A stretch of 64,000 nucleotides of DNA from Sinonovacula constricta (taxonomy: Eukaryota; Mollusca; Bivalvia; Cardiida; Solecurtidae). The notes beneath the pieces were generated by a model. It did no database searches and was not told where the DNA came from. It saw nothing but the letters and a program-made list of their open reading frames with translations. Numbering within the stretch: the first letter of the stretch is position 1; every line of letters starts with the position of its first letter. The position numbers were made by a program, and so were the translations under genes. The stretch lies in the NCBI GenBank assembly GCA_007844125.1, contig CM017557.1, positions 61,637,411 through 61,701,410 on the forward strand, in the 5' to 3' direction. Shown here in pieces: positions 36,069-48,399 of this stretch.

Positions 36069-37999
36069 TTATCATATAATATGCACACTTAATTTCAAAC
36101 ATAGCTTATAAATGTACCCAAATATTATCTTCCCATAGAATTACAGTGCAAGAAATAAGACACTGGAGTGGCATCCGGACAACAGAATGAACTGAACATT
36201 CCCCGATTTATATTTTTATTAATCTACACTAATTTTGTCTGTATGACGTCCAGTTATCCGTATTAATGCCGGATCTTCGCCCTAGAGTAACAATAGGTAA
36301 TGTAATGAAGATATCGTGTCATTTAAAAAATTGTAAACAAATTTGATGACGTCAAAGAATATAATTTAGTATGCTTTTAATTAAAGAAACAACGTTGCCC
36401 ACTTGAATTGAATGGAATTATTTTAACCAAATATGGCAAGACAAAATGAAAAATAGTTGTTTGCATTTTGTGATAATATTTTATGATTTAGCGAACTCTT
36501 GACACTCCGAATTGTGACTATAATAATATTTGTGTGGTATCATATGTTGTTAGATGTCGCTTTCATCTACATTCTATCACAGTGAATGCAGTTTTAAATA
36601 TAATTTAATTAAACACCGTCCCCGTGACAATGAAATAGTCAAACAGATCCACTTTCTAAACAGTGTTCAGCGTTGTCATCCATTCATGTTTTCATTTTTG
36701 CTTTTTATTCGTTGACTATTCATCCTATTGTAATGTTTTTTCAGAGAAGAAATTATTATAATAATGGATAAATAAGAGAACCTGACGTCATTCGATGTTA
36801 ACAGTTGCCTTTGTTGCATACATCGTTTAATTTGATCTTACGTATACGGTACACGGTATGTTCTTAAGAAATGATGGCAGCACAAGTCTATTCAAGTGAA
36901 TAAAAGCGAGCAGCATACTTACATATTTACACAATATATAACATACAGAAATGCAAATGTAATTAAAAAGAATATATTATCATACATAATTTAACTCTCA
37001 ATTAAAAAGCTACCACGTAGGATTTGACCTATATTTTTGAAAAAAATCAACTTATTTAAATTCATGGTTTTATCTAAAATATAATACCTATGATTTTTAT
37101 AATTTACATTCTGCTTGCAACCAAACTCTATTGAAATAAACAACATTGATTACCACCAACATTAACACGTCTTGCCCGGGCGGTTTACGCAGTCGATGTG
37201 ATTTTGACAGAAAAAGTAGTCCCCTTTAGATGTAAATTAGACTTGACTTAATATTGAAAGTGTCAATCACAAAAAACTCATATTTCAGTATTCCAGATTC
37301 GTTCTGAGATATAGAGTCGCAAAGCTGTTATCAATTTCACTTAAGCTACCATGAAAATTAGAGCCATATTTTCTGATGTATTCATAGTTTCATCATGCCT
37401 TTGGAGATTGTATCTATGTTTAAAGTTGCACCCACACTGTCAGAATCTTTTCAAATGTTTCTCTTTAAACGAGATCCCATTCGAATTTTAACTACCTACT
37501 TTGTGACCATAAAATGATAACTTGCGGTAATGGTTTTGGAAAGTTAAACTAAGGAATGCGCAGGTAAAATTGTGTTGGTTTGAATTGAGACATACTCGCA
37601 ATATTCTGTTGTGCTATGTAATGAACATTGTTAATGTTGTACCACAGATGTGTACACATAAATATTATAAAAAATCAGATCATTTCAAATAATCTTTTCA
37701 TTTGTTTTAAAGTGCACTTTTCAAAGAGATGGATGTTCGCAAAATGATAAACGCCATTCATACACTATATTATATCATATTATTGACAATAATCCAATTC
37801 AGAAATGAGAAACAAAAATATCCAAAATGATTCTTCCTGCATACGAAATACTGGCAAAACTTTCGACCGTGAGTGATTCAATTAATAACATGAAACAAGT
37901 CTGATGTTTTGTTGTTAACCCCTGAATTCTTTCCGTCAGGGCCTTCGCTCAAATATTAAAATGCAGTTCTTTTGATGTGATGATAGAAGCAGTGATCTA

Positions 38000-38900
38000 G
38001 CGAGATAAATCAACTTTATTAGCTCTAGCCGTCCACCCCTTTAGAATCAAGCGACACCGGCAAAACTCAGCTCCGAAGGTCCCCTTTTATGAAACAAGCC
38101 TTGATATTAACTCCAAACACTGAAGAGTATCTTAAAATCGTGCCCACAAGCGCGACTGACAAAAGGCATAACTTGCGTATACTCCGGCTTGGGGTCCAAA
38201 TCACATTTGACAATCGGAAACAAATGAGCGATCAAGCTAGACATCGTTGCTAATAAATTCTTTCATCGTGTACATATAAGACTAGTATAAAAAACCGAAG
38301 GATCTGTCAACTTATTGTGATGCTATGAAATAATATCAAACCGATTGACAGTAATGATTGGTAGAATAAGGGGGCGGTAGCGGGCTATGTGCAATGTATA
38401 TCATGACTAAAAAGAAACATTAAACTTTTTTTTTCGAATTATGTGCAATGCGTCTAAAACTAACAATAGTATGCAAAAAAAGAATATATTGAAGATCACA
38501 TACCTTATATTGCCGCGGTATTAGACGACCAAGATGTATTCAGAAGATGGATGGAGACGAGTACATATCCGCGTTGAAGCGATCATGAACACAAGTTAAA
38601 TTTTAGCAATGTGTCAAAGAGGGGGTTGTCAGTCCACACAGCAACCTGTCAAAGTAAACCCAGGCTAGTTTACGACTATCCAGAAACAATCTGATGGCTT
38701 CTGTCAAGTTTTACAGTACTTCGTTTTCATAACGTACCAGAGCTGCTTCGACCTCTTGCTTAGTAGGCGGAGCCAGCGCCTCATTAACGCCGTGAATATT
38801 CATGAGTTGCGTCTCATCTCTGCGCTATCGCTCTTCTCACAGCGAACTCGCCTCTCTATCCTTGCTTGCCTCCCCGACGCGCGTCGATAATATATCTCTG
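38000..38900. promoter_or_regulatory. Candidate distal element or alternative noncoding first exon, with TALE-motif cluster
   Basis: A complex region with CTGTCA/TGACAG at 38304, 38346, 38646 and 38701 and further TGTCA/TGACA cores near 38155, 38209, 38612 and 38627. CGATTGACAG at 38342-38351 matches 9 of 10 positions of the PBX-MEIS decamer. The minus strand has a near-ideal donor (AAG followed by GTATGT; exon side at 38505), but no in-frame ATG joins to Meis exon 2. A CGACGCGCGTCG palindrome lies at 38875-38886. Confidence 0.35.
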
Positions 38901-40074
38901 GTATTGTTTTAACGTTTTTATGAAGACACGAGGCATGCTAGAATAGCAAGTACAATTAGAGGAAGCAAAATAGATCAAAATAAAACGGAAAGAAATCGAA
39001 ATGTTTATTATTCTGGGTTCGCGTTTTTCCCTCCATTCTATAAAGACTGCAGACAGACTTGGTATTATTAGGATTACATTTAGGGTTCCAAAAGTGTAGT
39101 TTTCATATTAAAGTAAATAGAAGGCAAACTTTAAGAAGCAAATATAATCATCTTCTCCCTAGACTGATTTTCTCGTCTGCGTGCATTTTTTATTTCATTT
39201 TATTTCTAAATTAACTATGTCGCTTCAGTATTGTCGAAGTTAGGTACAATAAAAACGAAAAAAAAAACTTAAAAAAAAATCGCTATTCTTTATTATATGT
39301 AGATGACCGACGACCGTGCGAAGAAAACCGAGGTAGTTGTGCGTGATTTCTTAACCACATAAAACGAGTTTTAGACATTGTATTCCGACCCAACTAGAAA
39401 AAAGTACTGCAATAAAAGAAATAGGCCCGCGCATCTATGGCTAGGTTATTTTCTGCATAGACCAAAATAATACCGTCAGAATCCCTAGTTGTTTGGATTT
39501 TTATGCTCATTTAGTAATTACAGTCCCATTGTATTTGGGGATATATAAACTTAACTCTGTAAACACGATTCTTTTATGTTTTGCTTTTACCCTTTTGTCT
39601 AACAAAGGCGCTGAGTTCGTCTGGCATAAAAGAAAATCTAGAATAATAAAAACAATCTAACTTTAAACAGATAACAAGTTTTCTTCAGATGTAAATTGTT
39701 GTTCTTTGTTAAATTCCTCCTGACATGTCACCTTTCTTTTCTAATCATTAATATTTCTAATCATTAACAAGAATTCTAAACAAGATTGAAGCCTTTTCTC
39801 ATGTGACAACGAGAATACATGACTTGTTTATTAGTGACATATATGTAAGGCAGATGACATATACGCAAAACCTTGTAAAAAAACAACCCTGAATGATGTG
39901 TAGGCGTAAAGGCAAGTGGACTATTTTGATATAAATACTTATTATTCATAGAAGACAAGAAGATTTGAACATTGCTTAAATGAATCGAAACATTGACTAA
40001 GAAAATAATGTATACTGATAAATTATAAAGTATAAAAGTAAGAAACTGCTGATCACACATATTGGTTTTGAATG

Positions 40075-40332
40075 TTTTCATTGCTGCTGATGCTGATGCT
40101 GCCTCTGCTGCTACTGCTGATGGTAATGGCAATGAAATGCTGCCTCTGCTGCTACTGCTGATGGTGATGGCAATGAAGACAGCGACGGTGATGATGCTGT
40201 TGTTGTTGTTTATGATGATGATTAGACTACTACGCCTGTTTCTGCTGCTGCTGATGATGATGATGTTGTTGTTGTTGATGATGATGCTGATATAATGATG
40301 ATGATTTATGATGATGATGATAATTTACCAAA

Positions 40333-40382
<50 letters not shown>
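40075..40382. repeat. Compound triplet microsatellite (GCT, GTT, GAT)
   Basis: Imperfect TGC/TGA and TTG triplets end in an uninterrupted run of about 50 bp of GAT at 40332-40381. The Leu- and Met-rich ORF across it is a microsatellite artefact. Confidence 0.9.
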
Positions 40383-40384
<2 letters not shown>

Positions 40385-41036
40385 GTATTATTTTTTAAGG
40401 ATCAAGGTAAAACTGCTGCTGACACGCTGTCGTTCCTGTTAATAGTGAATTCTGTTGGTTATAATAATCCACTACATCATATCAACCAGTATTCATGACT
40501 ATTTATTTCTCAACCCTCGTTGTATAATGAACATATTACGACGCCGGACTATTTTATGTCAAGTGCAGCTTGTGGAAACACAATGGTGATTGTTCGGCTT
40601 TTCCATTATAGTGTGCCATCTGCAATCATTATCGCATACAAATTACACACAACAAACATCTTTTCTTACCGTAAATATTTTTATATCTTCCACTTTACAT
40701 CTTTGTTACTCGAGTTATGATCGAAGATGAACGCGCGACTCCATATAGCATGATGCCCCACTTAAAACGGCAAGGGAGAAAATATGGCCGAGATTTGGTG
40801 ATTTGGTGATATTTTTATATGGGACGAAAGTGTGTATTTAATAAATGTCACTCATAGAATGGGTCTCTTTTAATTTAGATATAAAGGGAAGACGAAATCA
40901 TTTAAAAAATATTCTAACAATTATAACTCGATGGAAATATGAACTTAGTTCTTGTAAATACTATGCTCATTGTAGTTGGTATGATGATGTTTATGATGAT
41001 CATGGTGGTGGAACTTATAATGATCATGGTATAAAG

Positions 41037-41037
<1 letters not shown>

Positions 41038-41079
<42 letters not shown>

Positions 41080-41164
41080 GGTGATGTCGTTGTTGTTGTT
41101 TATGGTGATGATGGTGATGTCGTTGTTGTTGTTAATGATGATGATTATGATGATGATGATTTGC
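41038..41164. repeat. (GAT)n/(GTT)n microsatellite
   Basis: A GAT run (41038-41075) is followed by repeated GTGATG and GTTGTT words. Confidence 0.9.
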
Positions 41165-41889
41165 TGATCTTTATTTATGATAATATAATGTAAGAGTTAC
41201 ACGTCAAAGAAGAAAGCATACAAAGTCAACAATACAATACATTGAAGAATATATATCAACAGTGCAGTTGTTGAAAATACATCTTTACTAGGCGGGGAAA
41301 ATCTACGAGACAGAAGAAGAAATCATTATGCAATTTACCAAACCTGACAACTATTAAACACAACATCAAGTCGAAACTTCAACAAGTGCAAAAGAAATTT
41401 CTCACTGTCTCTTTTTTCTAGTTTACCAGAAAAAATATCTCTGTCATGTCAAAAAATCATAACTGCCAATATTTCAAAAATCCCCCCCATAAAAACTAAT
41501 AGACAAATTATTGGTCGAAAAAACTTACCGGCGTGATTCTTCCTTTTGTTCGTCTAAGTTCAACATTTAGATGCGTTTTAAATAGCTTGACATATGGTCG
41601 GTATCAAAGTGATAAATGGGACTACCATGCAAAATGGTTCCAATGTATGTAAATACGATATCAGATTCAAAACGTGTCAGGCTTTAGGGAAATTACGCCA
41701 TGTTTCGTGGGGAGTATTATGTTTGTTTCAAAATTTGAAATTTTAATATAGAATCATACAATGTTACGTTTGCATGTAGTTGTGTTGGGTTGTGTTCATC
41801 ACGAATATTTAATGTCTGTATGGAATACCATGGCTTGTAGTGTATGTCATGCAAGCCCGGCAGAAGCAGACATAGTTTCCATAGAGATT

Positions 41890-42195
41890 GTTTTATTTAG
41901 TGTTTGTTGTTGTTGTTGTTGTTGTTGCAAAAGGAGTTATGTTTCATTTTTTCTTATGTAATATTTTATTCTTGTTTTGGCGGTCTTTAGATGGTGGGTG
42001 TTTTGTTGTTGTTGTGTTTTTTTTGTTTTGTATTTTGTAAAAGGAGTTATGTTATATTTTTTTCTTATGTTATATTTTATTTTACTTCTTAAATTTGGAG
42101 TGGTTGTTTTTTGTGTGTGTTTTTTAAAAAAAAATGGATGTTATATTTTTACGTATATTTTTTATTCTTCTTGTTCTGGCGTTTTTTAGTTGGAG
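41890..42195 (+). repeat. T/G-rich tandem region, about three units of 100-115 bp
   Basis: Repeated AAAAGGAGTTATGTT, TTCTTATGTTATATTTTATT and CTTGTTTTGGCG/CTTGTTCTGGCG segments alternate with (TTG)n. The ORFs here are low-complexity. Confidence 0.7.
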
Positions 42196-42199
42196 GGTG

Positions 42200-44694
42200 G
42201 TGTATTTAAAGATATGGTACAAATATCTTCCAAATATATATTAAGATAATAAATAGCATTGTAAATACATACGAACTTTATGAAAAATGTAATAATAGGA
42301 GATGATAAATAGCAGAAATAACTATAAAATATATTTTCGTCTTAATTTTACATATTTTACATATGATTCTTTTTTCACTTTTATTTATCAAACAGGCACA
42401 ATTAAAATATTATTTGTATAAATTGTTTACAAACTTAAACGACACAAACAAATATGTGTAAAAGTAGGCCCATTTATTGATTAAATATTATGTCATAATG
42501 AATATTGACAAAATGTCTTACCATTAACTTTTTTGACACATCTGTCAATACGCTGACGTAAATTTTCAAGTTTAATCACATCATTATTAAATTGAAATTG
42601 ATTATGCCTTAGCTGAATATAGTTTAATTTAAAGTGTGTACTGATCTAATTATCAATTTTAAATATATATACTGGTAATATAAAAGGATGAACATCGAAT
42701 AGAATTTTTTGATTAAAGAACCTGGAAGTACAACAGAAAAGAAAACAATAAAAAATGCGTGGTACATTTTTCGTGGTCTGATAAACAAAATTGGCATTTC
42801 TTGAATTACAAATTGAATAAACTCAAAGCAGATCATCAAATTACACGTGATCTAAGGTTTTAGACATTAACCATCTTAAATACACTAATGTACTGTCGCA
42901 TTATACTTTCAACAAATGTATTAAAAAAGTTAGTATATTTTTTTGTTGTTGATTTTGACGAATTTTGACATAAAATGTCGGTTGGATGTTAGCAACGTTT
43001 CCCGTACTTGCATAGTTGTTTACTCTTGGGAAACCTTTAAGATTTCCCAACCATCATGAAATCTTCCTTAGAAACGGATAAATCACGTGTGCAGTATGTA
43101 AATCTGTGATTTCTTTTATTCCAAGTTTTAATGCAAATATGATATCGTTCGATACTTGACATAATTCAACCCGATCAAGTCACGAAAGAAATTATGAAAG
43201 AATAATTTCTAACCTTACTCCCCGTTCGCTGGACAATTATGAAGCAATTAACTTCACGTTTGATCTATAAGCATTGATCAAAAATGGCGAAGGATAGTAA
43301 AAAGTTTTATATTACGTTTAAATTTGCCCATTTCATTAGGATTCCCCACAAAATCCATGCGAACACCGCGTTTTCTCCGTATTCTTCGCTTTTTATGATG
43401 AAAGAAGAAGTTACGATTGGCGATCTAATTGTTCCTGGCAGGTGGCGTTGGGTCGGTGTTTGGTCACGTGACTATCATTCCTACCGGTTTCTGGAAAGGT
43501 TGGGAGAACGAAAGGACATAGTTTGGTTTTCCTAATTAAGGAAAAGACATATGATAACCTGCTATTTTAATGCTATTTCACGGAGAGTTCTTGGCTAATT
43601 ATTTTTGAACAATAAGAAGACGATTTTCTAAAAGAAGTCGGCATGCGGTCTGTTTCTTGGTTAACAGTCATGAATACAATGTCAGATGGATTCAGATCTG
43701 TCTTGTTACATCAAATTTAAATTGTTTCTTAGCACAAGTTTTTAAAATGTATTTTAATGAAATTGTTGTGAATAAAGTTTAATTTCATTCAAGTAAAAAC
43801 ACTAAATGCATACGCTCATAATTATCAACGCAAAGCATCTCCTAAAGCACCAAATTAATTTTGTGTGTGTAATTTCTTATCACAAAACAGTTTAATATAT
43901 GCAGTTTTAGTAGATGAAATGTAAAACCTGTTTAAATATTAAAAAATCCCACAACAACTCAATATATTACAGACTTACCTAAAGTTAAAAGGCAAGCCAT
44001 CAAAGCCATACTTTCTGATGCCATTTTCATATTTGCATAGTAAAAGTTTCTGTAATATCAATTTGAATAAAAAAAAGGTTTAAATCATAGGAAAATTCAA
44101 AATTCAAAGATGTAATTTCTGGCGTTGCTTTGGTAACAGTTTTAATAACTACCTTCTCGATTATTGTGCATCTCATCTATCCCTCTATCAGCTGACTCGC
44201 CTTGTCATTTTTACCGGTCACACGCTGATAATAAGTCTGCAGCAGTTTTTCTCTCTGATTATTTATTAGTCTCCAAGTGCCCCTAAACGAGACCATAGAA
44301 ATGTATTTAATTCTCACACTCCACTCTCAACACCTGCCTGGAAGCATTTTTATTGTTTCAGAGGCGAGACCCAAACCAATCACCACGGCGATTTTTTAAA
44401 ATAATTTTCTCCAAAGAAAAATAATAAAATAATAAACTATAAATGTAAAATTAAAAACAAGAATATATTTTATTAATTATTGTTTACTTGTCGCAAGTTT
44501 CTTTTTTGTTTGCTACCGATTTTATTTATATGTAGAATGAAAGTTACTTTTATGTAATTGTGAGAAAGTTTTCGGTTATTTCCGGGGTGTTACATAATTA
44601 TGTTAGAAAAGGGGTTGTGAGGTGGGGGATTGGAGAAGCGGTGTGGGGAGAGGTCGGCTTAGAAAAGGTGTGACATTGGTGCTAATAAGCTGAC
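42200..44694. other. Gene-free stretch
   Basis: AT-rich with no recognisable gene, transposon or array. The plus ORF at 43284-43535 (83 codons) has no domain I know and no supporting context. Confidence 0.6.
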
Positions 44695-44710
44695 GACGGA
44701 TTAATCCGTC
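44695..44710. promoter_or_regulatory. Palindromic GGATTAATCC homeodomain-type site
   Basis: GACGGATTAATCCGTC is a perfect 16-bp palindrome formed by two overlapping TAATCC (K50 homeodomain, Otx/Gsc-type) sites. Binding is inferred. Confidence 0.35.
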
Positions 44711-44726
44711 TCTTTAAGTACACTCT

Positions 44727-45007
44727 ACCGGCCGCAATAGCCCGGATGGTAGAGCGTAGGCTTGCGGATTCGGAGGTCGTGGGTTCGAACCCCAGTCGGG
44801 TCATACCAAAGACTTTCAAGTTGGTAGTAGTGGCTTCCCTCCTAACGCTCGGGGCTACGGGGACAGCACTACGCCTGACTCGTCGGTGTCAGTATAATGG
44901 ACCGACCGGGTTCAGTCCCTGGGCACCTCATAAGTGCCCCTGTGCTGTAATGATAGAAATGTCGCTGCGCAGTATCGGCAAAAATGCCGGCTAATCCCAT
45001 CCCATCC
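44727..45007 (+). mobile_element. tRNA-derived SINE, family C, with target-site duplication
   Basis: The tRNA-like head has GGATGGTAGAGCG and box B GGTTCGAACCC (44782-44792). A 13-bp direct repeat with one mismatch (TTAAGTACACTCT at 44714, TTAAGTACAATCT at 45008) flanks it. The 3' tail has repeated CCCAT. Its middle shares CATACCAAAG, CTAACGCTC and GGTGTCAGTATAATG-like segments with family A, but the 3' end differs. Confidence 0.9.
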
Positions 45008-45025
45008 TTAAGTACAATCTTTGAA

Positions 45026-45430
45026 GGTGGCATCCGACAGTTTAGAGTAAGTTTTGTTTTCTCTCATGCAACCAGATAATGTTTTGTTACACGAAAAGAG
45101 CCAGCGAAATGCTGTGTACTCACTCCGATGTGAAACGTGAGGCATAACGTCAAAACTGTCATTGTGAGAACGCATTTCCTATCCGAGCCACGTTGCATTG
45201 TTAGCTATTTTTAAAATAAGAAAACACGCGACTATTAATTTTTAAGATCGCGTAACATGATCATCCAGGGAATTCATTGCTCTGACGTCAATGTCTATTT
45301 TTAGCTGAAATCCCCATCGTGCTTATGTATAGATTTGGAAATAATGGACATTTAAAGCTTTATATTTCACTATTTGTACTGTCTAATAAATAAGTTAAAA
45401 TTATAATCATCTTTTTTTTAACTTCAGAAT
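45026..45430 (+). repeat. Dispersed repeat family R, copy 2
   Basis: Aligns with copy 3 from TCCGACA...GATTGTTTTCTCTC-like sequence through GCATAAC, TTCCTATC..AGCCACG, CTCTGACGTC, ATGTCTATTTTTAGC and TACTGTCT. It begins just after SINE family C, which may have inserted at its edge. Confidence 0.7.
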
Positions 45431-45923
45431 TTTATGCAGCAATCATGCGCACATTCCCACAGGGATATGTTGTTGTTACATGTAAAAGATATAGGCAGAC
45501 AATCGGATACCTGCTTTAAATCGATATACAATACTGTATACTGTTTATCACGGAACTAAGATGGCGGTAAGCATTACTAAAGAGTCTTCAATCGTGCGAC
45601 AGTTTTTTATAGCCGGTATCCGATGATTCGCTTATATCAGTGTACAATTAGTAAGATAACATGCCATTATCTTCAGTAATTTTTGGATTGATAACTGATC
45701 ATAGCTACAGTCCTGCTTTTTTGTTAAAACGAATTTTATCACCATGGTAACAGAGTGTAAGTCATAAAATACTCAGTATGACTTTCCACATATTTTTCTA
45801 ATTTATTTATTGACGCACTTGTTTTTTTTCTGAAAAAGTTCAGATATCAACAGAAAACATAACACTTCAATAAGAGAACTTTCTTATCGATATTCTAACT
45901 ATTTACGTATAAATATAACAATA

Positions 45924-45950
45924 GCAACAACAACAACAACAACAACAACA
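45924..45950. repeat. (CAA)n microsatellite
   Basis: About nine CAA units. Could be a SINE tail, but no body is attached. Confidence 0.9.
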
Positions 45951-46039
45951 TCTAACTCTGCTACTTTATCCACGTGTTTATTTTCCAAGTAGTTTCAAAC
46001 CTCTTTTCTTGGGTGCCAGAGACAGTTAACTATGCTGCG

Positions 46040-46590
46040 TCCACAGTGACAGGACTCGCAACCCTTAAGTCATGTTTTGGGTGGTTTCCGACATTTTGGA
46101 CCAGATTGTTTTCTCTCTAAGAAACAAACAAATTATTGCTGTCTAAAAGGATTTCGCAAAAAGCTGATTTTTGATATCCTTCATGTCTACATCTATGTGG
46201 AAAGTGAAGCATAACACATCACTCGTCATTACAAATAGGTATTCCCTATCTTAGCCACGCTGCACAGGTATTTTTAAACCAAGAACCCCATGCGAGCGCT
46301 AACTTAACTAAATCATTCGGTTAATCCGCTCTGACGTCGATGTCTATTTTTAGCAGAAATCATAAGCATGCTTATTTATACTTTTTAGTAAGAATGGGTA
46401 TGTAGAGTGTTTATTTCACGACTTCTACTGTCTTACAATTAAGACAGTTTTCAAAATGTCTTTTGTTAAACTTAAGTTTGACTTTTTGAAAAATTTATGC
46501 CCCACTTCCGAAATCCAGGTTTACGTATATTTGATGAAGACAAACTGTAGGATACCACCTTTAAAAGGTAACTCATTCACAAATCTAGGA
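46040..46590 (+). repeat. Dispersed repeat family R, copy 3
   Basis: Direct copy of 45026-45430 at an offset of about 1067 bp. It extends further at the 3' end, where it also matches copy 1 (TATTTGATGAAGACAAACTG and CCACCTTTAA). Confidence 0.7.
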
Positions 46591-46759
46591 CATCATCAAG
46601 TATCTGTTAGAAAGACCTTTCAAGTTAATCACACATTGCTTGCATTTTCTCGATCTTCTTTCTGGCTCAGATGTTCGGCTAACATATTCTCATATAAAAT
46701 ACAGAGAATCATAATTAGCATAGTCGATAATATCGCTTTATTATTAGTATTTATTTAAG

Positions 46760-46989
46760 ATACATCGCAGCTACCAATTATGATCATTATAGCGACATCC
46801 AGCCGTTTTAGTGGAGGTAGACCTCAGACACATATCTGGGTAGAACCACCGGCGCACCGCAAGTCAGCTGGAAGACCCTCTCACACTAAGTCCTTCGTCC
46901 TGAACGGGACTCGAACCGACGCGGTGGGAGGCTAAGCACTCTGAGGAGTTACAAATCGACCACTCTACCACTACGCCACGGGCGCCCCC
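46760..46989 (-). mobile_element. tRNA-derived SINE, family B, copy 2
   Basis: The reverse complement matches copy 1 from GGGGGCGCC at the head through box B (about 46909-46920), CCGGTGGTTCTACCCAG and GCGATGTA at the 3' end. Diverged, essentially full length. Confidence 0.9.
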
Positions 46990-47514
46990 TTTAGTTTTGC
47001 TAAACACGTTTGAAGATGTTACCGAATATTGAATAAAGATGCATCACAATTTCTGTTTAATAAAAAATACAAGGCGCTATCATTCCGTAAGTTTATGGAT
47101 GTCCATTGAAATCCAGCAAACCAATAAGCTTGTCACTCACAAACTTAACTCGTAGATCTACAGGGTCACAAATCGTTCTAGCATCTGATTTCGTTTGTGT
47201 TATTAATGAAATTACTGAATTGTCAAATTTATCTTTCCAGATTACGAAAGATCTTTATATTATCACATAATGACGTTTTTTTTTTTGTTCTGAGGAACAG
47301 CAAATAAAGAAGTGATTTTTCAATTTTGTAAATCTAACATACGGATGGCGAATCGTGCGCGCAACCTCGAGATTCTAATCACAGTAGAGACATAAATATT
47401 TATTTTTGCATGACATTTAATCTTATTTTAAAAGCATTGTTTCGTTGTTTTTTAAAACTGTACAAACTCCGTTAATAAATGAAGCCATCCTGCTCATAAA
47501 TCAAGGTAAAGTAT

Positions 47515-48200
47515 ATCATTGTGACGTCATCATGATGCGAGTGTAATTAACATGATACTCATCCAACTATGTGACGGACACATTATTATGACGTCTAAAT
47601 AATGTCTATGCCACTTGGTGACGAGCATATTCTCATGATGCGTAAGAATCTTTATGTTGATCGCATTATTATTACATCTAGATAAAGTGCATGCCTTTCT
47701 GTGACTATCACAACATCAGGACGTAAAGATGAAGCGCATGCCTTTTTTGTGACGTCACATTATCAGGACATTTAGATGAAGCGCATACCTTTTGGTGACT
47801 ATCACATAATGAGGACGTTTAGATAAAGCAAGTGCTTGTTTGTGACTATCACATAATGAGGACGTTTAGATAAAGCAAGTGCTTGTTTGTGACGATCACA
47901 TTATCAGGACGTTTAGATAAAGCAAGTGCTTATTTGTGACGATTATATTATTCAGGATGTATGATGCGCAAGTATCTATGCAACGAACACTTATCATCAC
48001 GTCTCAACTATTGCGCAAGTTTAATTTATTGACTGATTTTGTTTATCCATGCCTTAAGACCAGCAGATTTTGCGCAAGCATCTATATGACGAAAACATAA
48101 TGATGACGTCAGTACGATGGGCACACATTTGTGTAATATAATGAAGAAAGATGCGCGTATATGCAGTTGAAACACTATCATGACGTCATCACATGCATGC
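47515..48200 (+). repeat. Degenerate 45-60 bp tandem array rich in CRE (TGACGTCA) sites
   Basis: The best-preserved units (about 47780-47940, period 48 bp) read GTGACTATCACATAATGAGG, ACGTTTAGATAAAGC and AAGTGCTTGTTT. Outer units are diverged but keep GTGACG..CA-like and GCGCA(A/T)G words. Four perfect TGACGTCA palindromes occur (near 47522, 47751, 48105 and 48182) among many TGACG half-sites. Confidence 0.85.
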
Positions 48201-48399
48201 ATGTAAACTCACTTTTAAAACAGCACATAAAGGAGATAGTTGCCCTAGAAACGATCTCAAATTAAGTAGTGAAAACCATTATTATGCCCACGCGTGCATA
48301 ACAGCAGAAACATCAAAGCTGGCCTTTGATCAACAGTGTTCATCAAGATATGTACGTTTCCATTTATCGTTAATTAAAAATGCCAGTTTGAGATAGCCT

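Larger units (their letters stand above)
25625..37999. other. Gene-free upstream stretch
   Basis: AT-rich desert with the complex islands listed separately (27.5-28.0, 29.7-30.5, 31.7-32.35, 33.9-34.1 kb), a 20-bp palindrome at 30891 and a roughly 60-bp tandem triplication at 35.9-36.07 kb. A weak box-B-like GGTTCGAGCCTC near 28214 may be a SINE relic. I see nothing else I can support. Confidence 0.7.

Noticed and set aside
38505..38600. Coding first exon of Meis
   Set aside because: The strong donor is real, but the frame that would join exon 2 has a stop and no ATG, and the MAQR exon was found at 14407-14418.
40062..40295. Leu/Met-rich ORF
   Set aside because: Produced by the GCT/GAT/GTT triplet microsatellite.
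47515..48200. CRISPR-like array
   Set aside because: Units are diverged contiguous tandem repeats without unique spacers, in a eukaryotic genome.
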